Source: Candidatus Poseidonia sp. (GTDB lineage: Archaea; Thermoplasmatota; Poseidoniia; Poseidoniales; Poseidoniaceae). Taken from it: a stretch of 55,441 nt of DNA. Positions 19,111-29,148 of the stretch are shown here, piece by piece. The notes under the pieces are model-generated. The model saw only the letters and a program-made list of their open reading frames with translations, was not told the origin of the DNA and did not search any database. The stretch covers positions 1 to 55,441 of the forward strand of contig JAKMEE010000028.1 in the NCBI GenBank assembly GCA_022426155.1. The letters are read 5' to 3'. Numbering within the stretch: the first letter of the stretch is position 1; each line of letters opens with the position of its first letter. A program made the position numbers and the translations under genes.

Positions 19111-22100
19111 ATGGCGGATGGGCTCCAGCAGCGTCAGGCACTCTTGCTGGTAGGATTGCTGTTGGGCAGCAGCATGCTCGTCATGCTTGATTTCTCTTCG
19201 CAAAACCAGGAAATTACAGAGGAATTGTATTCTCCTTCCACACAGTTTGCTGGTGCAGGTGATGGGATGGACCTCACACTCAGCACTTCTCCCAACTACA
19301 ACCTCGAACTTGATCTAATGGATAAGCAACCTCTCATCAATGCAGAACTTCACCTCGCTCCAAAAATTCTCCCAACCCAATCCGGTTTCGTATGGGATGA
19401 ACAGGCCGATTGGACTCATTCGGATGCATTGATGAATGGTTCTGTTGTTTCCAATGATGCCCTCACAGGGACTTCCGCAGGTGTTCTGTGGGATTTCAAT
19501 AACAACAACCAGGGTTGGACATTCTCGAACAGTTACGCTGGCCGAGTGACATCACCAGCTTGCGGTTATAACGGATCTGCAGGAGGTTCCTTGCGAACCT
19601 ATGCAGGCTCAACCTACGCCACTTCCCCAACCGTCAACCTTGCAGGCGGTGTTAACATTCCGTTCCATGCCTGGGTCAATGAAGGGACATCATCCTGTGG
19701 CGAAACTCCGGATAGCAACGAAAACCTGTACTTTCAATACAAGACTTCGGCAGGTGGTTGGACAAACTTCCAAACATTCACAGGCGGTAGTTCGCAACCT
19801 CAGGGAGTGACGTCGAATTTCCAATTCATGACGATATTACCTGCTGCTGCATTGCATGCAAACTCACAGTTTCGTATCCACCAAAACAGCGGCAGTGGAA
19901 CCTGCTGTGATTATTGGTTCGTTGATGATGTTCATATTGCGACTCCACCTGAATCAAACTGGACTAGCCCATCCATGGGGCACAAAAATGGCGTCAGTCA
20001 GCCCTTGCCGTCTGAGAGTTACGCCCCAGTCACCATCGAAGCTACCGTGCCTCAAGGTGCCTTCCTCAACTGGAGTGTTCTAGATGGTGCTGGCAATCTC
20101 ATTCCTGGCATGCATGGCTCAAACACTTTCATTGTGCCATTGAATGTCATCGATGTTGCAGTCCATGACGAAATTCGGTTGCACCTTGAATTCAAGAGTG
20201 GAGGTACAGCAATGCCTTTGGTTCACTCAATTTCTGGAGACGGTGCCGCTTCTGAATCCTTCAATACCGAACCCACACAGCGGGGATGGAATCTTTCTGG
20301 TTCAACCTACTCCATTCCGTTGCAAAGTGTCTCGGGTGGCGTTAACGATACAATGACTTCACCATGGTTTTGGGCCAACGCTCCAGTCTATGATGCAGAA
20401 GTCTTTGGTGATGTAGACAACGCTCAAGTCCAAATTCGCCACAGTCCAGATGAGCCTTGGGCCAATGTCACCCTTCCTCACGCACCCTTGCTTGATGCAC
20501 CGATTTACGGGCTTCAAATGAATGTCGTCGCTCTCCCACCTGCCGATGGAAATATGAGCAATTTCACGTCTTGGAACGTGAAGGAATTGAATCATGAGAT
20601 GTTTGGTGGGCAATACCCTGCACGCCCCGGTCTTGATTTCAACCTCGATGGCCGGTATGAGTGGGGTGGTGCTGATGCCCGTGTTGGTTCATGGGGTTGG
20701 CAAGATCGATTCACCAACGGAGAAAACCATGTCGACCTCACCCTCTCCAGTAGTGCACCAACAACTGCTTCGGTTTGGGTCCCTCATACCGACCTTGAGT
20801 CATTCTCCTTTGCTTTCCATGCGAACAGTGGTTCTGTCCAAGAAATTGCCATCTTTGCCCAAAACGACTTGGTCGTCAACCGTTCCTACACCATGGCTAC
20901 CGCTGAACATGTCAGTCTCAACATCACGGAATTCAGTGAATTGAAGGAAAAAATAGCAGCGATTCCCAATACGGTTCGTTTCACAGGCACGGAATTCACA
21001 GAAATTCGAATTGAGGTTTCAGGCCAAGGCGATGTCACACTTGGCGGGCTTTCAGCTCCTTACAATGCATCCCATTTGGTCACAGCGGGTGCAGATTCAG
21101 CCTTTGTAATGGGCGTGAACGAAGCACGTGCTTTTGTTACAGCCATCGGGGGGGTTCAATCGGTTCCGCTTCCTTTCCTTGCTGCTGAGCGAGGTGGTTT
21201 GGCGGTCGAAATTCTGGATCTCCAAACCTCGGCCACCGTACAACTTCAAGATGGTTCAATGGTGGATCCTGAATTGGTCTTGACTCCCAGCCAACGTTGG
21301 GAGACCATTGAAACCGAATACCAACTCATCGGTGGTACCATCACTCACCATCGTTTTGACGTTTACAGCATGAACCATCAAGCAACCTGGATGTTCCCAA
21401 CAGACGGGAGTTCTCCCTACGGTTTAGGAGACGCCGAGTTGGTTGAACTTCATCCTGATTTCCCAATCGTTGTGACCGAAACGAGCACCACAAATGCTGC
21501 GAATATTACCTTCCGTTTACGCCCTGATTGGGACGATGAAATGCAGTTGACCGCTACTTCCCGGGTGGTGCTTCAAAACGGTGTGATCTCTATTCCATTC
21601 GCACATACATGGGGCTCAATTTCTCAACAAGGGTATGAGAATGATTTGGAAATCAAATCGTTGGTATTCTCGGAAGATGAAGGCATCATGCCACCTGAAC
21701 GTCAATACCTTCGAGGAGGTGAATTGATGAATATCTCCGTACGCATTGGATTTGAAGACATTCTTGGTCAACACGGGTTCGTCGATGACGATGCTCGTCT
21801 CACGCTTTACAGGAACGGTTTGGAAGTCCTCAACACCACCACACTCACTGGAACCTATTGGAACTTCACCGATACCATTCCGTTCACCTACGGTGATGTG
21901 ACATGGACCTTCCAATTGGAATCGCTCAACGGTTCAACGGTGGTTGACCCAGCCGAACAATCTCGCACCTTCACCGTTGATTCGGTAAAACCACGTGTGA
22001 TGTCCTCGACTGTGGAACGATACGATCATCGAACACCAAGCCCAACACAAGTCTTCCAAGTGACGGTGACGGACCAACCCGTTTTGCCTGAAGACATTGA

Positions 22101-24240
22101 AGCCATGGTTTGGATGGAATGGATTGATGATGACAATTTGAATGGTTGGCCAGATGAGGGTGAATTCAACCCGATACCGCTCCTGCTTCCAAGTGATCTG
22201 ACGCAATTAACAGGTGTTTACACATTGATGATTGATGATTCGGCAGGCTCTTTGGGACAGAAAGTTGCAGTATATCTCGAAGGGACTGACCCCTCTGGAT
22301 ATGCCCTCAAAGATGGTGGAGGACCCGAAGAGGGTGAGCAATTATTCGTGTATCAATTAGCCATTGACGGGGCCCCTACTCTCGAACCCGATGCTTTCAC
22401 TTGGCAGGATGGACGGAAATCTTGGATTCATCCAGCCCAGCCTTACGAACTTGATGTCAAGATCAGTGAACCTAACGGAGGTTCAGATTTGGCCACCGTT
22501 GATGTTATGTTGGCTCACAATCAAGGTTCCGATTCAATGACCATCACATGGGATTTCGAAACTGGTAATTGTACAACTGAATCCATTCACCTCATTCTGG
22601 AAGATTGTGAGATGATGGGTGAAAACGGTACGGCAGGCCCGTTCGAAAAAGACATGATGCTGAACATTCAATTGCACTTTGGATGGAACACTCCAGACCT
22701 TGGCGAAAACCGAAGAGAGCCTGCGATTCGTGTTGTTGACAGAGCTGGTCAAGAACAAATGAAAACCTTCCCTCAACATCGTTGGAGATTCTCGGCAGGC
22801 CTGAGTATTCCTGAAGAAAGCATCAATCTCTTCCTCACCTCTGGGTCCTTCCTTGGTGATGGGGCACGTGTGACACCACTCACGCCGATGGAAATCTCAG
22901 GTGGCCTCGTCTTCAGTGAAACATCCACAGTACCTGATTTCGATTGTCAAGTCGATGTTCTCTTTGCAGGTCAAACTCATTCAGCTGATGCCATCAATGG
23001 CATTTGGTCAATCCCGCTAGAGGCTCCTGTTGTTTCTGGTTCCTTGCCGCTCACTTGGTCGGTTGGTTGTCTTGAAGGACAGGGTGTCGATTTATCAGAT
23101 AAGGAAACAGCCGTAAAATGGATTCTTGTTGATGGAACTGGCCCAGAACCCGTCGAAGTCCTCTCCCCCCGCCCTCGTGCAATCCTCGCAGGCGAGAGTC
23201 ATGAGGTCCGTGTGGTTCTCAAAGAAATTGGTGGCTTGGACACGCAATCACTGGAACTGGTTTGGCAAGTCGAAGATTTTGAGACCGGTGATATCATTCG
23301 TTCGGGCCGTGAACCTCTCGTCCTCGATGGCGGAGAAATCGCAGGTCTACGTCTTGAACTGGTAACGGAAATGAACCTCAGTGAAATCAATCAAGAGATG
23401 CTCAAAGACCGATTGGTCGTTCAAATTCGAGTTGAAGGTCGAGACCTGGCGGGCAACGCCGTCCTCGGCCTTGGCGGTACAACATCTGGTGCACCGATTA
23501 CCACCTGGAACATGGATTGGTTGCAGCCCAAGTTCGAAATGGAACCCTCTGCAATCACCTACTCTCGCCTGCTTTTGGAAGTAGGTGAAACCACGAGTGT
23601 TCAACTTGAAGTACAAAACAGCGGTACACTTGACGGAGATGTTGAAGTCACCTTTAGTTCGATTGAAATGGACGGTACACGTTCATTGATTCAGCGAAAA
23701 ACGGTCAGTGTTCCTGCTGGCGCCATTGCTGTTGTGTCCCTTGATTGGGGTCCCGAAAACTCTGGAATGCAATGGGTCGAAGCGTCCCTCGAAAACGGTG
23801 AGATTGCGAGTGGTCCGACCATTGACGTACGCAACCCTGAACAATTAGCCTTCTCCGAGCAAGTCTTCGGTGATGTTCATCCACTGATCGGTACGATTGC
23901 GAGTTTGCTCTTCCTCTCCATTATCGCAACAGTTCTGATTTGGATGAAGCGACTTACCCTCAATCAAGGAGCGAAGATCGATTATGACTGGGATGATTAT
24001 TCATCAGAATTGGAGGGCGACGACGATTACGAAGATGAAGACGATGACGACATTGAGGAAGGGATGGATGCCCAAGAAGCCTCAACTGCAACTACATCAG
24101 TGCCAGAACCCCAAGCTCAAACCGGCGATGTCACAACGGATTGGGTGAAGGGCGATGATGGCTACTGGTATTACCACGACAAAGCGAGCAATGAATGGTG
24201 GTACAAAGATGCTGAAGGTAACATCGTCAAACATTCCTGA
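19111..24240 (+). CDS. Giant cell-surface protein with C-terminal anchor, acidic tail and WW-like module
   Basis: A 1709-residue exported protein of unknown function. It has an N-terminal hydrophobic signal (about residues 9-27), then roughly 1560 residues of extracellular beta-sandwich domains. An early segment with a MAM/laminin-G-like look (NNNQGWTFSNSYAGRVTSP, paired Cys) is followed by Ig-like domains, the last (about 1490-1580) resembling CARDB adhesion domains (VQLEVQNSGTLDGDVEV). One membrane helix at about 1592-1613 is followed by a basic stop-transfer patch, a strongly acidic stretch and a C-terminal aromatic module with WVKGDDGYWYYHDK and EWWYKD that resembles a WW domain. The ATG at 19111 puts the signal peptide at the terminus; ATGs at 19030, 19033 and 19066 are in frame. 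Probably an adhesin or envelope protein. It ends 15 bases before nadE. Confidence 0.75.
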   Translation: MADGLQQRQALLLVGLLLGSSMLVMLDFSSQNQEITEELYSPSTQFAGAGDGMDLTLSTSPNYNLELDLMDKQPLINAELHLAPKILPTQSGFVWDEQADWTHSDALMNGSVVSNDALTGTSAGVLWDFNNNNQGWTFSNSYAGRVTSPACGYNGSAGGSLRTYAGSTYATSPTVNLAGGVNIPFHAWVNEGTSSCGETPDSNENLYFQYKTSAGGWTNFQTFTGGSSQPQGVTSNFQFMTILPAAALHANSQFRIHQNSGSGTCCDYWFVDDVHIATPPESNWTSPSMGHKNGVSQPLPSESYAPVTIEATVPQGAFLNWSVLDGAGNLIPGMHGSNTFIVPLNVIDVAVHDEIRLHLEFKSGGTAMPLVHSISGDGAASESFNTEPTQRGWNLSGSTYSIPLQSVSGGVNDTMTSPWFWANAPVYDAEVFGDVDNAQVQIRHSPDEPWANVTLPHAPLLDAPIYGLQMNVVALPPADGNMSNFTSWNVKELNHEMFGGQYPARPGLDFNLDGRYEWGGADARVGSWGWQDRFTNGENHVDLTLSSSAPTTASVWVPHTDLESFSFAFHANSGSVQEIAIFAQNDLVVNRSYTMATAEHVSLNITEFSELKEKIAAIPNTVRFTGTEFTEIRIEVSGQGDVTLGGLSAPYNASHLVTAGADSAFVMGVNEARAFVTAIGGVQSVPLPFLAAERGGLAVEILDLQTSATVQLQDGSMVDPELVLTPSQRWETIETEYQLIGGTITHHRFDVYSMNHQATWMFPTDGSSPYGLGDAELVELHPDFPIVVTETSTTNAANITFRLRPDWDDEMQLTATSRVVLQNGVISIPFAHTWGSISQQGYENDLEIKSLVFSEDEGIMPPERQYLRGGELMNISVRIGFEDILGQHGFVDDDARLTLYRNGLEVLNTTTLTGTYWNFTDTIPFTYGDVTWTFQLESLNGSTVVDPAEQSRTFTVDSVKPRVMSSTVERYDHRTPSPTQVFQVTVTDQPVLPEDIEAMVWMEWIDDDNLNGWPDEGEFNPIPLLLPSDLTQLTGVYTLMIDDSAGSLGQKVAVYLEGTDPSGYALKDGGGPEEGEQLFVYQLAIDGAPTLEPDAFTWQDGRKSWIHPAQPYELDVKISEPNGGSDLATVDVMLAHNQGSDSMTITWDFETGNCTTESIHLILEDCEMMGENGTAGPFEKDMMLNIQLHFGWNTPDLGENRREPAIRVVDRAGQEQMKTFPQHRWRFSAGLSIPEESINLFLTSGSFLGDGARVTPLTPMEISGGLVFSETSTVPDFDCQVDVLFAGQTHSADAINGIWSIPLEAPVVSGSLPLTWSVGCLEGQGVDLSDKETAVKWILVDGTGPEPVEVLSPRPRAILAGESHEVRVVLKEIGGLDTQSLELVWQVEDFETGDIIRSGREPLVLDGGEIAGLRLELVTEMNLSEINQEMLKDRLVVQIRVEGRDLAGNAVLGLGGTTSGAPITTWNMDWLQPKFEMEPSAITYSRLLLEVGETTSVQLEVQNSGTLDGDVEVTFSSIEMDGTRSLIQRKTVSVPAGAIAVVSLDWGPENSGMQWVEASLENGEIASGPTIDVRNPEQLAFSEQVFGDVHPLIGTIASLLFLSIIATVLIWMKRLTLNQGAKIDYDWDDYSSELEGDDDYEDEDDDDIEEGMDAQEASTATTSVPEPQAQTGDVTTDWVKGDDGYWYYHDKASNEWWYKDAEGNIVKHS

Positions 24241-24255
24241 TCCTCGGGTGACCAC

Positions 24256-26016
24256 ATGCAAACGATTGGACTTCTCCAAATGGATGCCACGGTAGGTGAC
24301 TTGCAGGGCAATTCAGTTCGACTCTCGAATCTTGCACAAAGGGCTCATGAGAATGGAGCAGCCGTAGGGGTTTCAACTGAACTAGCCATCTGTGGCTATC
24401 CTCCTCGAGATCTTCTTCTCGAACGTGATTTCCTTCAACTATGCATGGATCATGCATTGGCTCTTCCATCACCACTCCCATTACTTGTCGGCACACCCAT
24501 ACCGCCTGCTGACCCCCGTTCTTTACCCAGCAATGGTGTTGTTCGTTGCGGCCCTGACATGCTGGATTGGATGGATGAAACCGGTAGAATTGTTGCTGAG
24601 AAACAATTGCTTCCAACCTACGATGTCTTCGATGAAGCACGCTACTTTGAACCGACAAATCGGTCTGGCTTAGCACGTTCCTTTGGTGGGATGACACTTG
24701 GGGTTACTGTGTGTGAAGATGCTTGGCAATCAGCAGGAATGACGCCTTCTGCTTACGAACAAGATCCGATTCAGAACATTGCGGAATGGGTGAGGCAGGG
24801 GGTCGAAATCCAGGCAACGGTGAATCTATCAGCATCTCCATATCACAGCGAGAAATTCAGTACCCGACTCCAAGTTGCCCGTCATGCGGCTGCAGTTCTG
24901 AACCATCCATTTTTGCTCGCAAATCAAGTTGGGGGTAACGATGACCTCCTATTTGATGGGCGCAGTATGGTGGTTTGGCCCGATGGAACAGCCATCGTTG
25001 CTCCATCATGGTGTGAAGGAGTCTTGATGGTTGACCTCGCTAAACCTGAGGAATGCAGATGGTTGCCCGCAGGTCAATCTGATTCTTTGAACATCGGTGA
25101 GGGCCATTTGGTTCGGTTAGGTCCAGAGGATGATCAACTGCCAAAAGAGCACATGATTGAAGAAATCACTCATGCAGTCGTGACAGGACTTTCCGACTAC
25201 TGCAGAAAATCCAACATCCAATCCATTGTCTTGGGTCTCTCGGGCGGCATCGATTCAGCCGTGGCTGCCTGTGTCGCAGTAGAGGCACTTGGCCCTGAAC
25301 TCGTGACTGGCCTTGCCATGCCAAGTCGCCACTCTTCTCAACATTCCATTGAAGATGCACGACACACAGCGCAGGCGCTTGGAATGAACTTCCACCTCCA
25401 TGAAATTGATGGTATGCATGAAGCCACAGAAATCACACTCGATACGGTGCTTTCCGACGGACACCCAGTTGCGGGCGAGAACCTTCAGGCACGGCTCAGA
25501 GCATTGCTTGTGATGGGGTATGCAAATGCACAATCCAGCATGGCCATCACCACGGGCAATAAATCAGAGATTGCTCAAGGCTATTGCACCCTCTATGGAG
25601 ATATGGCTGGAGGTTATGCACCTCTCGGTGATGTGTATAAGATGGAAGTCTATGCCATGGGTGAATGGTTCAATCAGCGAGCCCAAGCACAAGGGAAAAC
25701 ACCACCAGTGAGCCAATCAACCATGACCAAACCGCCTTCTGCTGAACTTGCTCCCGATCAGTTTGATGAGGACACTCTTCCACCTTATGCTGTCCTTGAT
25801 GACATTCTGCGAAGCCACATTGAAGAAGGTCTCAATGCTGAAGATCTCGTGAAAGTTGGCCATTCCAAAGATCTGGTTCTCGATGTATTGAATCGTCTTG
25901 AGCGAAATGAACACAAACGCTGGCAAATGCCGCCCGCACCTCGCGTGACCTCGCGCGCATTTGGGCAAGGCTGGCGCCGACCTCTGGCATCCAAACACAA
26001 CTGGCGAACGAAGTGA
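24256..26016 (+). CDS. nadE: Glutamine-dependent NAD+ synthetase
   Basis: Makes NAD+ from deamido-NAD, ATP and glutamine. Two domains are clear. The N-terminal nitrilase-type glutaminase has the Glu-Lys-Cys triad in STELAICGYPP (Glu42), AEKQLLPTYDVFDE (Lys116) and VTVCEDAW (Cys153). The C-terminal N-type ATP-pyrophosphatase has SGGIDSA (about 328-334), the substrate segment TGNKSEIAQGY and the Pro-Ser-Ala-Glu-Leu motif near the end. The 586-residue length is normal for the fused, glutamine-using type; many archaea instead have a short ammonia-dependent enzyme. SD GGGTGA stands 4 bases before the ATG. It lies 15 bases after the giant surface-protein gene and 42 bases before trhO, so co-transcription is possible. 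Confidence 0.96.
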   Translation: MQTIGLLQMDATVGDLQGNSVRLSNLAQRAHENGAAVGVSTELAICGYPPRDLLLERDFLQLCMDHALALPSPLPLLVGTPIPPADPRSLPSNGVVRCGPDMLDWMDETGRIVAEKQLLPTYDVFDEARYFEPTNRSGLARSFGGMTLGVTVCEDAWQSAGMTPSAYEQDPIQNIAEWVRQGVEIQATVNLSASPYHSEKFSTRLQVARHAAAVLNHPFLLANQVGGNDDLLFDGRSMVVWPDGTAIVAPSWCEGVLMVDLAKPEECRWLPAGQSDSLNIGEGHLVRLGPEDDQLPKEHMIEEITHAVVTGLSDYCRKSNIQSIVLGLSGGIDSAVAACVAVEALGPELVTGLAMPSRHSSQHSIEDARHTAQALGMNFHLHEIDGMHEATEITLDTVLSDGHPVAGENLQARLRALLVMGYANAQSSMAITTGNKSEIAQGYCTLYGDMAGGYAPLGDVYKMEVYAMGEWFNQRAQAQGKTPPVSQSTMTKPPSAELAPDQFDEDTLPPYAVLDDILRSHIEEGLNAEDLVKVGHSKDLVLDVLNRLERNEHKRWQMPPAPRVTSRAFGQGWRRPLASKHNWRTK

Positions 26017-26058
26017 TAGCGTCGGTGGAATCAAGAAGCCAACAGCCAACGGTCTTCT

Positions 26059-26907
26059 GTGTCAGGGCACATTCTGAATGTAGCAGGCTATCGGTTCATC
26101 GCACTTGATGGTCGAGATTCTCTTCAATCCCGTTTGAGGAGCGTCTGCAACGACCTTGGCCTCAAAGGAACCATTTTGTTGGCGCCCGAAGGAATCAATT
26201 TTTTCCTCGCTGGCCTTGAAACGGCCGTGATTTCATTCATCGATTATCTTGAACGCGACACACGATTCGAAGGCATTCCTCTCAAGCGTTCATACACTGA
26301 GTATCAACCGTTTAATCGCATGAATGTGCGTAAGAAGCAGGAAATTATCTCCGTGGGGCTTGACCATATCAAACCCGAAGAATTCACGGGGGAGGAGATT
26401 GATCCATTGGTCTTCAAATCCATGTTGGATGAAGGACGCCCAGTCCACGTATTGGATACCAGAAATGATTACGAACTTAGAGTCGGGACTTTTGAGAACG
26501 CCATTGATTTGGACATACGGACCTTCCGAGATTTCCCCCAGGCCATTGCACAACTTCCAGAATCAATGAAAGACGAGGAGGTCGTCATGTTTTGTACTGG
26601 TGGAATTCGTTGTGAAAAAGCCAGTGCCATCATGATCGAAGCTGGATTTACTAAGGTCCGACAACTCAGAGGGGGGGTTCTCGGATATTTCGAACATGCC
26701 GGTGGTATGCATTGGAACGGTGATTGCTTTGTTTTTGATCAGCGTGTTGCCGTTAGCCCCGACTTGGTGGAAACTGACGTAGTCGTATGCTTCGCCTGCA
26801 GAGAGCCTCTTTCAATAGAGGAACAAGCCTCTCCCGAGTACATCATTGGTGAAACTTGCCCGTATTGCATCGGGCGAAATCGGAGCACTATTGAACGTGA
26901 ACCATGA
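26059..26907 (+). CDS. trhO: tRNA uridine-34 hydroxylase TrhO (rhodanese family)
   Basis: Homologue of the oxygen-dependent tRNA U34 hydroxylase (formerly YceA) that makes 5-hydroxyuridine at the wobble position. The N-terminal domain has the family segment GLKGTILLAPEGINFFLAG. The central rhodanese domain has the active loop CTGGIRCEKA, with catalytic Cys179 and the RCEKA stretch that distinguishes TrhO from ordinary rhodaneses. The C-terminus has Cys pairs (VVCFACREPL and CPYC) like the zinc-ribbon-type end of the family. Length 282 is typical. The start is GTG at 26059; no SD is evident. The 3' end overlaps the convergent gene by 20 bases. TrhO is chiefly a bacterial protein, so acquisition by transfer is possible. 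Confidence 0.9.
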   Translation: MSGHILNVAGYRFIALDGRDSLQSRLRSVCNDLGLKGTILLAPEGINFFLAGLETAVISFIDYLERDTRFEGIPLKRSYTEYQPFNRMNVRKKQEIISVGLDHIKPEEFTGEEIDPLVFKSMLDEGRPVHVLDTRNDYELRVGTFENAIDLDIRTFRDFPQAIAQLPESMKDEEVVMFCTGGIRCEKASAIMIEAGFTKVRQLRGGVLGYFEHAGGMHWNGDCFVFDQRVAVSPDLVETDVVVCFACREPLSIEEQASPEYIIGETCPYCIGRNRSTIEREP

Positions 26908-29041
26908 TCATCCAATCATCGCTCAACACGCCGTGGCTCCAGCGATGCCATTCATGCCCCGTCTCCCCGTCATGAGCGATCACAAATGCCTGTGTGTCTC
27001 CAATGATGAGGCCACCGTAATGCCCAGCATCTGATGAATTTCCAATACCTTCCCATGGATTGTAAGCAAGTTGTAGGGAATCTCCACTCAAGGTCCAAAG
27101 CGAAGAACCATGTCCTCTTCCATCACTCACGAGCACCCAACCATCGCCGACTGGAGCGATGGCTTTGAGGTCCGATGAACCCATGCCAGGTGTGAGGTCA
27201 TCAACCACCTTGGTACCCATGGTGGTCGCATCGGTCACACACCATTCAAGTCCTCTCGTTGGTGTTAAACAGTCAAAGGCTAATCGATCTCCAGATCGGT
27301 GGGCCCCCAATTGTTCACCAGGGGCCATCAGTTCGGTCGAGAGTTGAACGGTGATTCCATTGACCAGATTAGTGGTCCACAAGGTGGCGTCAGATGATGA
27401 AACCTTAGCGTCGTACACCAGATTGTCTCCAATGATGTGAAGTCCAAAACCTTCGCCAAGGTATGTGTCTCCGCTTGTTGGTGTGATGGAAGTCAACCAA
27501 GTGACTGCCCCGTCGTCTGCAAGTTTCACAACTTGTTTTGCAGTTCCTCTCATGGCTACAGCGTACAAATGGTGATGCTCACTGATCAGGTTCGTGAATT
27601 GTGCATCACCGTTTTCATTCACTTCCCAATGCGACCATGTGCCGTTTGTTGAAAGTCGATATGTTTCAGTATCTCCGGTGGAATCTTCTCCACTGAACCA
27701 AAGTTCATCCATACCAGAATGCAACCAACCTTGGCCCATTGAAACGACGCCTTGCGACTGATTGAGGGCCTCTTGGCGAATGGTTGTGCTCCAAGAAGGA
27801 TGCTCAAGGAGAGGGTGAAGGGAGGTGCCGTTGGTCCAAACCAGTCCATTGCTGGAAGTCTGAAATACAACTCCACTCATCCAATAAACTGGTTGCTGCC
27901 ATTCCACTGAACCCAATGCCACCGTCCCCTCTGGCGTCCCGTTCGAGACCCATAACTGCCGGCCGTTCATGCCCCCATCATCAGCATCAAACAACATTCG
28001 GTCTTCTCCCTCAACGACCAAGGGTGTGAATCCAAGAAAGCGGCCAGGGCTGCTATCGCCCATCGAATGGATATCTGCGAGTAAATTGCTGCCTTGGTCG
28101 TTGGGTAAAACGAGATGTAATTCACAGCCGTTTGTTCCATCGTTTCCTGCGAACATCAGGGCTTGACTGGTTGGTAGGACTCCTGCCTGGTCACAACCGT
28201 TTGTAACAGAATCAGCCAGTCCAAAATTCACATCACTCAATCGACCAGAGCGTAATGCGGAGAAACAAATGTTGAGTGAATCATGCGTTTCATCGATGTG
28301 GAGAGTTTCATCATGGGGCTCTCCACTTCCCGCCCCATCATCAATTCCAAAGGCTAAGACGAAGCCATCCTCACACAGATAGGTTGGGACGGGAACACGG
28401 TCAATCAAGGCTGACGCCCCTGGTGCCCCTGAGACTCCATCGACTCCTTGGGTTCCGTCAAGACCGTCCAGCCCCACAGTTCCGTGGCAGAGCACATTGT
28501 CAGCGGAGGTCTCATTGATGTCGAGTGTTCCATCAAAGTTCAGATCCATGCCGCTCAAGATATGAATTCCACCTGCAAGGCATGTTTCGTTGAGAGGTGA
28601 AATCGCTTCGGTTCTCACCAAGCTTTGAGGCGCAAGTTCTCCAGCATCTCCTGGTTGGCCTTGAGGGCCAGATAACCCTTGGGGGCCATTACATACCACC
28701 GTTGAGGAACTGTGCTCGAAAGCATCGAGGATTCCATTTCCATTGCCATCGCTGCCAATGAAAAGTCGTTGCCCACCCTCTGGGCAGATTGATCCAGAGG
28801 CGACGCCTTCGGTAGTTACGTGCAAATCAGAGGATTGAACCATCACAGATGGGGGCTGAGAGGATAACAATGCATGGTTGTAGGTGGCCAAAGCCAAAAC
28901 AAACACCAAAGATACGACTTGCATAACGGTGAGCCACCGACGGTGTGTATGGCCATTAAGGGCCGGATTTTCGTTCGTTCTCTCCATTTCATCAGGCGTG
29001 AAATGGGTTGGTTCTGCTATGGTTTGGTCTCGTTGAGACAT
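26888..29041 (-). CDS. Membrane-anchored surface protein with Ca-loop/collagen-like repeats and ELW-DGT-type repeats
   Basis: A 717-residue type II membrane protein: a short hydrophilic N-terminus, one membrane helix at about residues 33-53, then a long external region. The first external part (about 75-205) repeats a unit with a Cys near GG, a calcium-loop-like acidic stretch (SDGNGNGILD, GMDLNFDGTLD) and a second Cys. Between units are short Gly-X-Y runs (GPQGLSGPQGQPGDAG, GLDGLDGTQGVDG). This combination matches DUF7151-like modules. The remaining ~480 residues hold ELW-x-x-DGT-type repeats (RQLWVSNGTPEGT, LWTTNLVNG, SLWTLSGDS), probably a beta-propeller. No enzyme motif is visible; adhesion is the likeliest role. 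The start is uncertain: ATGs at 29086, 29056 and 28987 are in frame; 29041 avoids most overlap with the divergent promoter region. Confidence 0.7.
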   Translation of the reverse strand: MSQRDQTIAEPTHFTPDEMERTNENPALNGHTHRRWLTVMQVVSLVFVLALATYNHALLSSQPPSVMVQSSDLHVTTEGVASGSICPEGGQRLFIGSDGNGNGILDAFEHSSSTVVCNGPQGLSGPQGQPGDAGELAPQSLVRTEAISPLNETCLAGGIHILSGMDLNFDGTLDINETSADNVLCHGTVGLDGLDGTQGVDGVSGAPGASALIDRVPVPTYLCEDGFVLAFGIDDGAGSGEPHDETLHIDETHDSLNICFSALRSGRLSDVNFGLADSVTNGCDQAGVLPTSQALMFAGNDGTNGCELHLVLPNDQGSNLLADIHSMGDSSPGRFLGFTPLVVEGEDRMLFDADDGGMNGRQLWVSNGTPEGTVALGSVEWQQPVYWMSGVVFQTSSNGLVWTNGTSLHPLLEHPSWSTTIRQEALNQSQGVVSMGQGWLHSGMDELWFSGEDSTGDTETYRLSTNGTWSHWEVNENGDAQFTNLISEHHHLYAVAMRGTAKQVVKLADDGAVTWLTSITPTSGDTYLGEGFGLHIIGDNLVYDAKVSSSDATLWTTNLVNGITVQLSTELMAPGEQLGAHRSGDRLAFDCLTPTRGLEWCVTDATTMGTKVVDDLTPGMGSSDLKAIAPVGDGWVLVSDGRGHGSSLWTLSGDSLQLAYNPWEGIGNSSDAGHYGGLIIGDTQAFVIAHDGETGHEWHRWSHGVLSDDWMIMVHVQ

Positions 29042-29083
29042 GAGTCGATTTCTCATCCTCAATGGTAAGAAAAGTTTCCCCTG

Positions 29084-29092
29084 CATTTATTT
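29084..29092 (+). promoter_or_regulatory. Possible TATA box for the aconitase-X gene
   Basis: CATTTATTT sits in the roughly 107-base gap between two divergent genes. It would place a transcription start about 25 bases downstream, leaving a leader of some 30 bases before the ATG at 29149. This rests on AT-richness and position only. Confidence 0.25.
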
Positions 29093-29148
29093 CGTTGTCA
29101 CTCCAATCAAAGGGGTGGATTGATGAGGTTTCTTCCCTTGGCAAGGTT

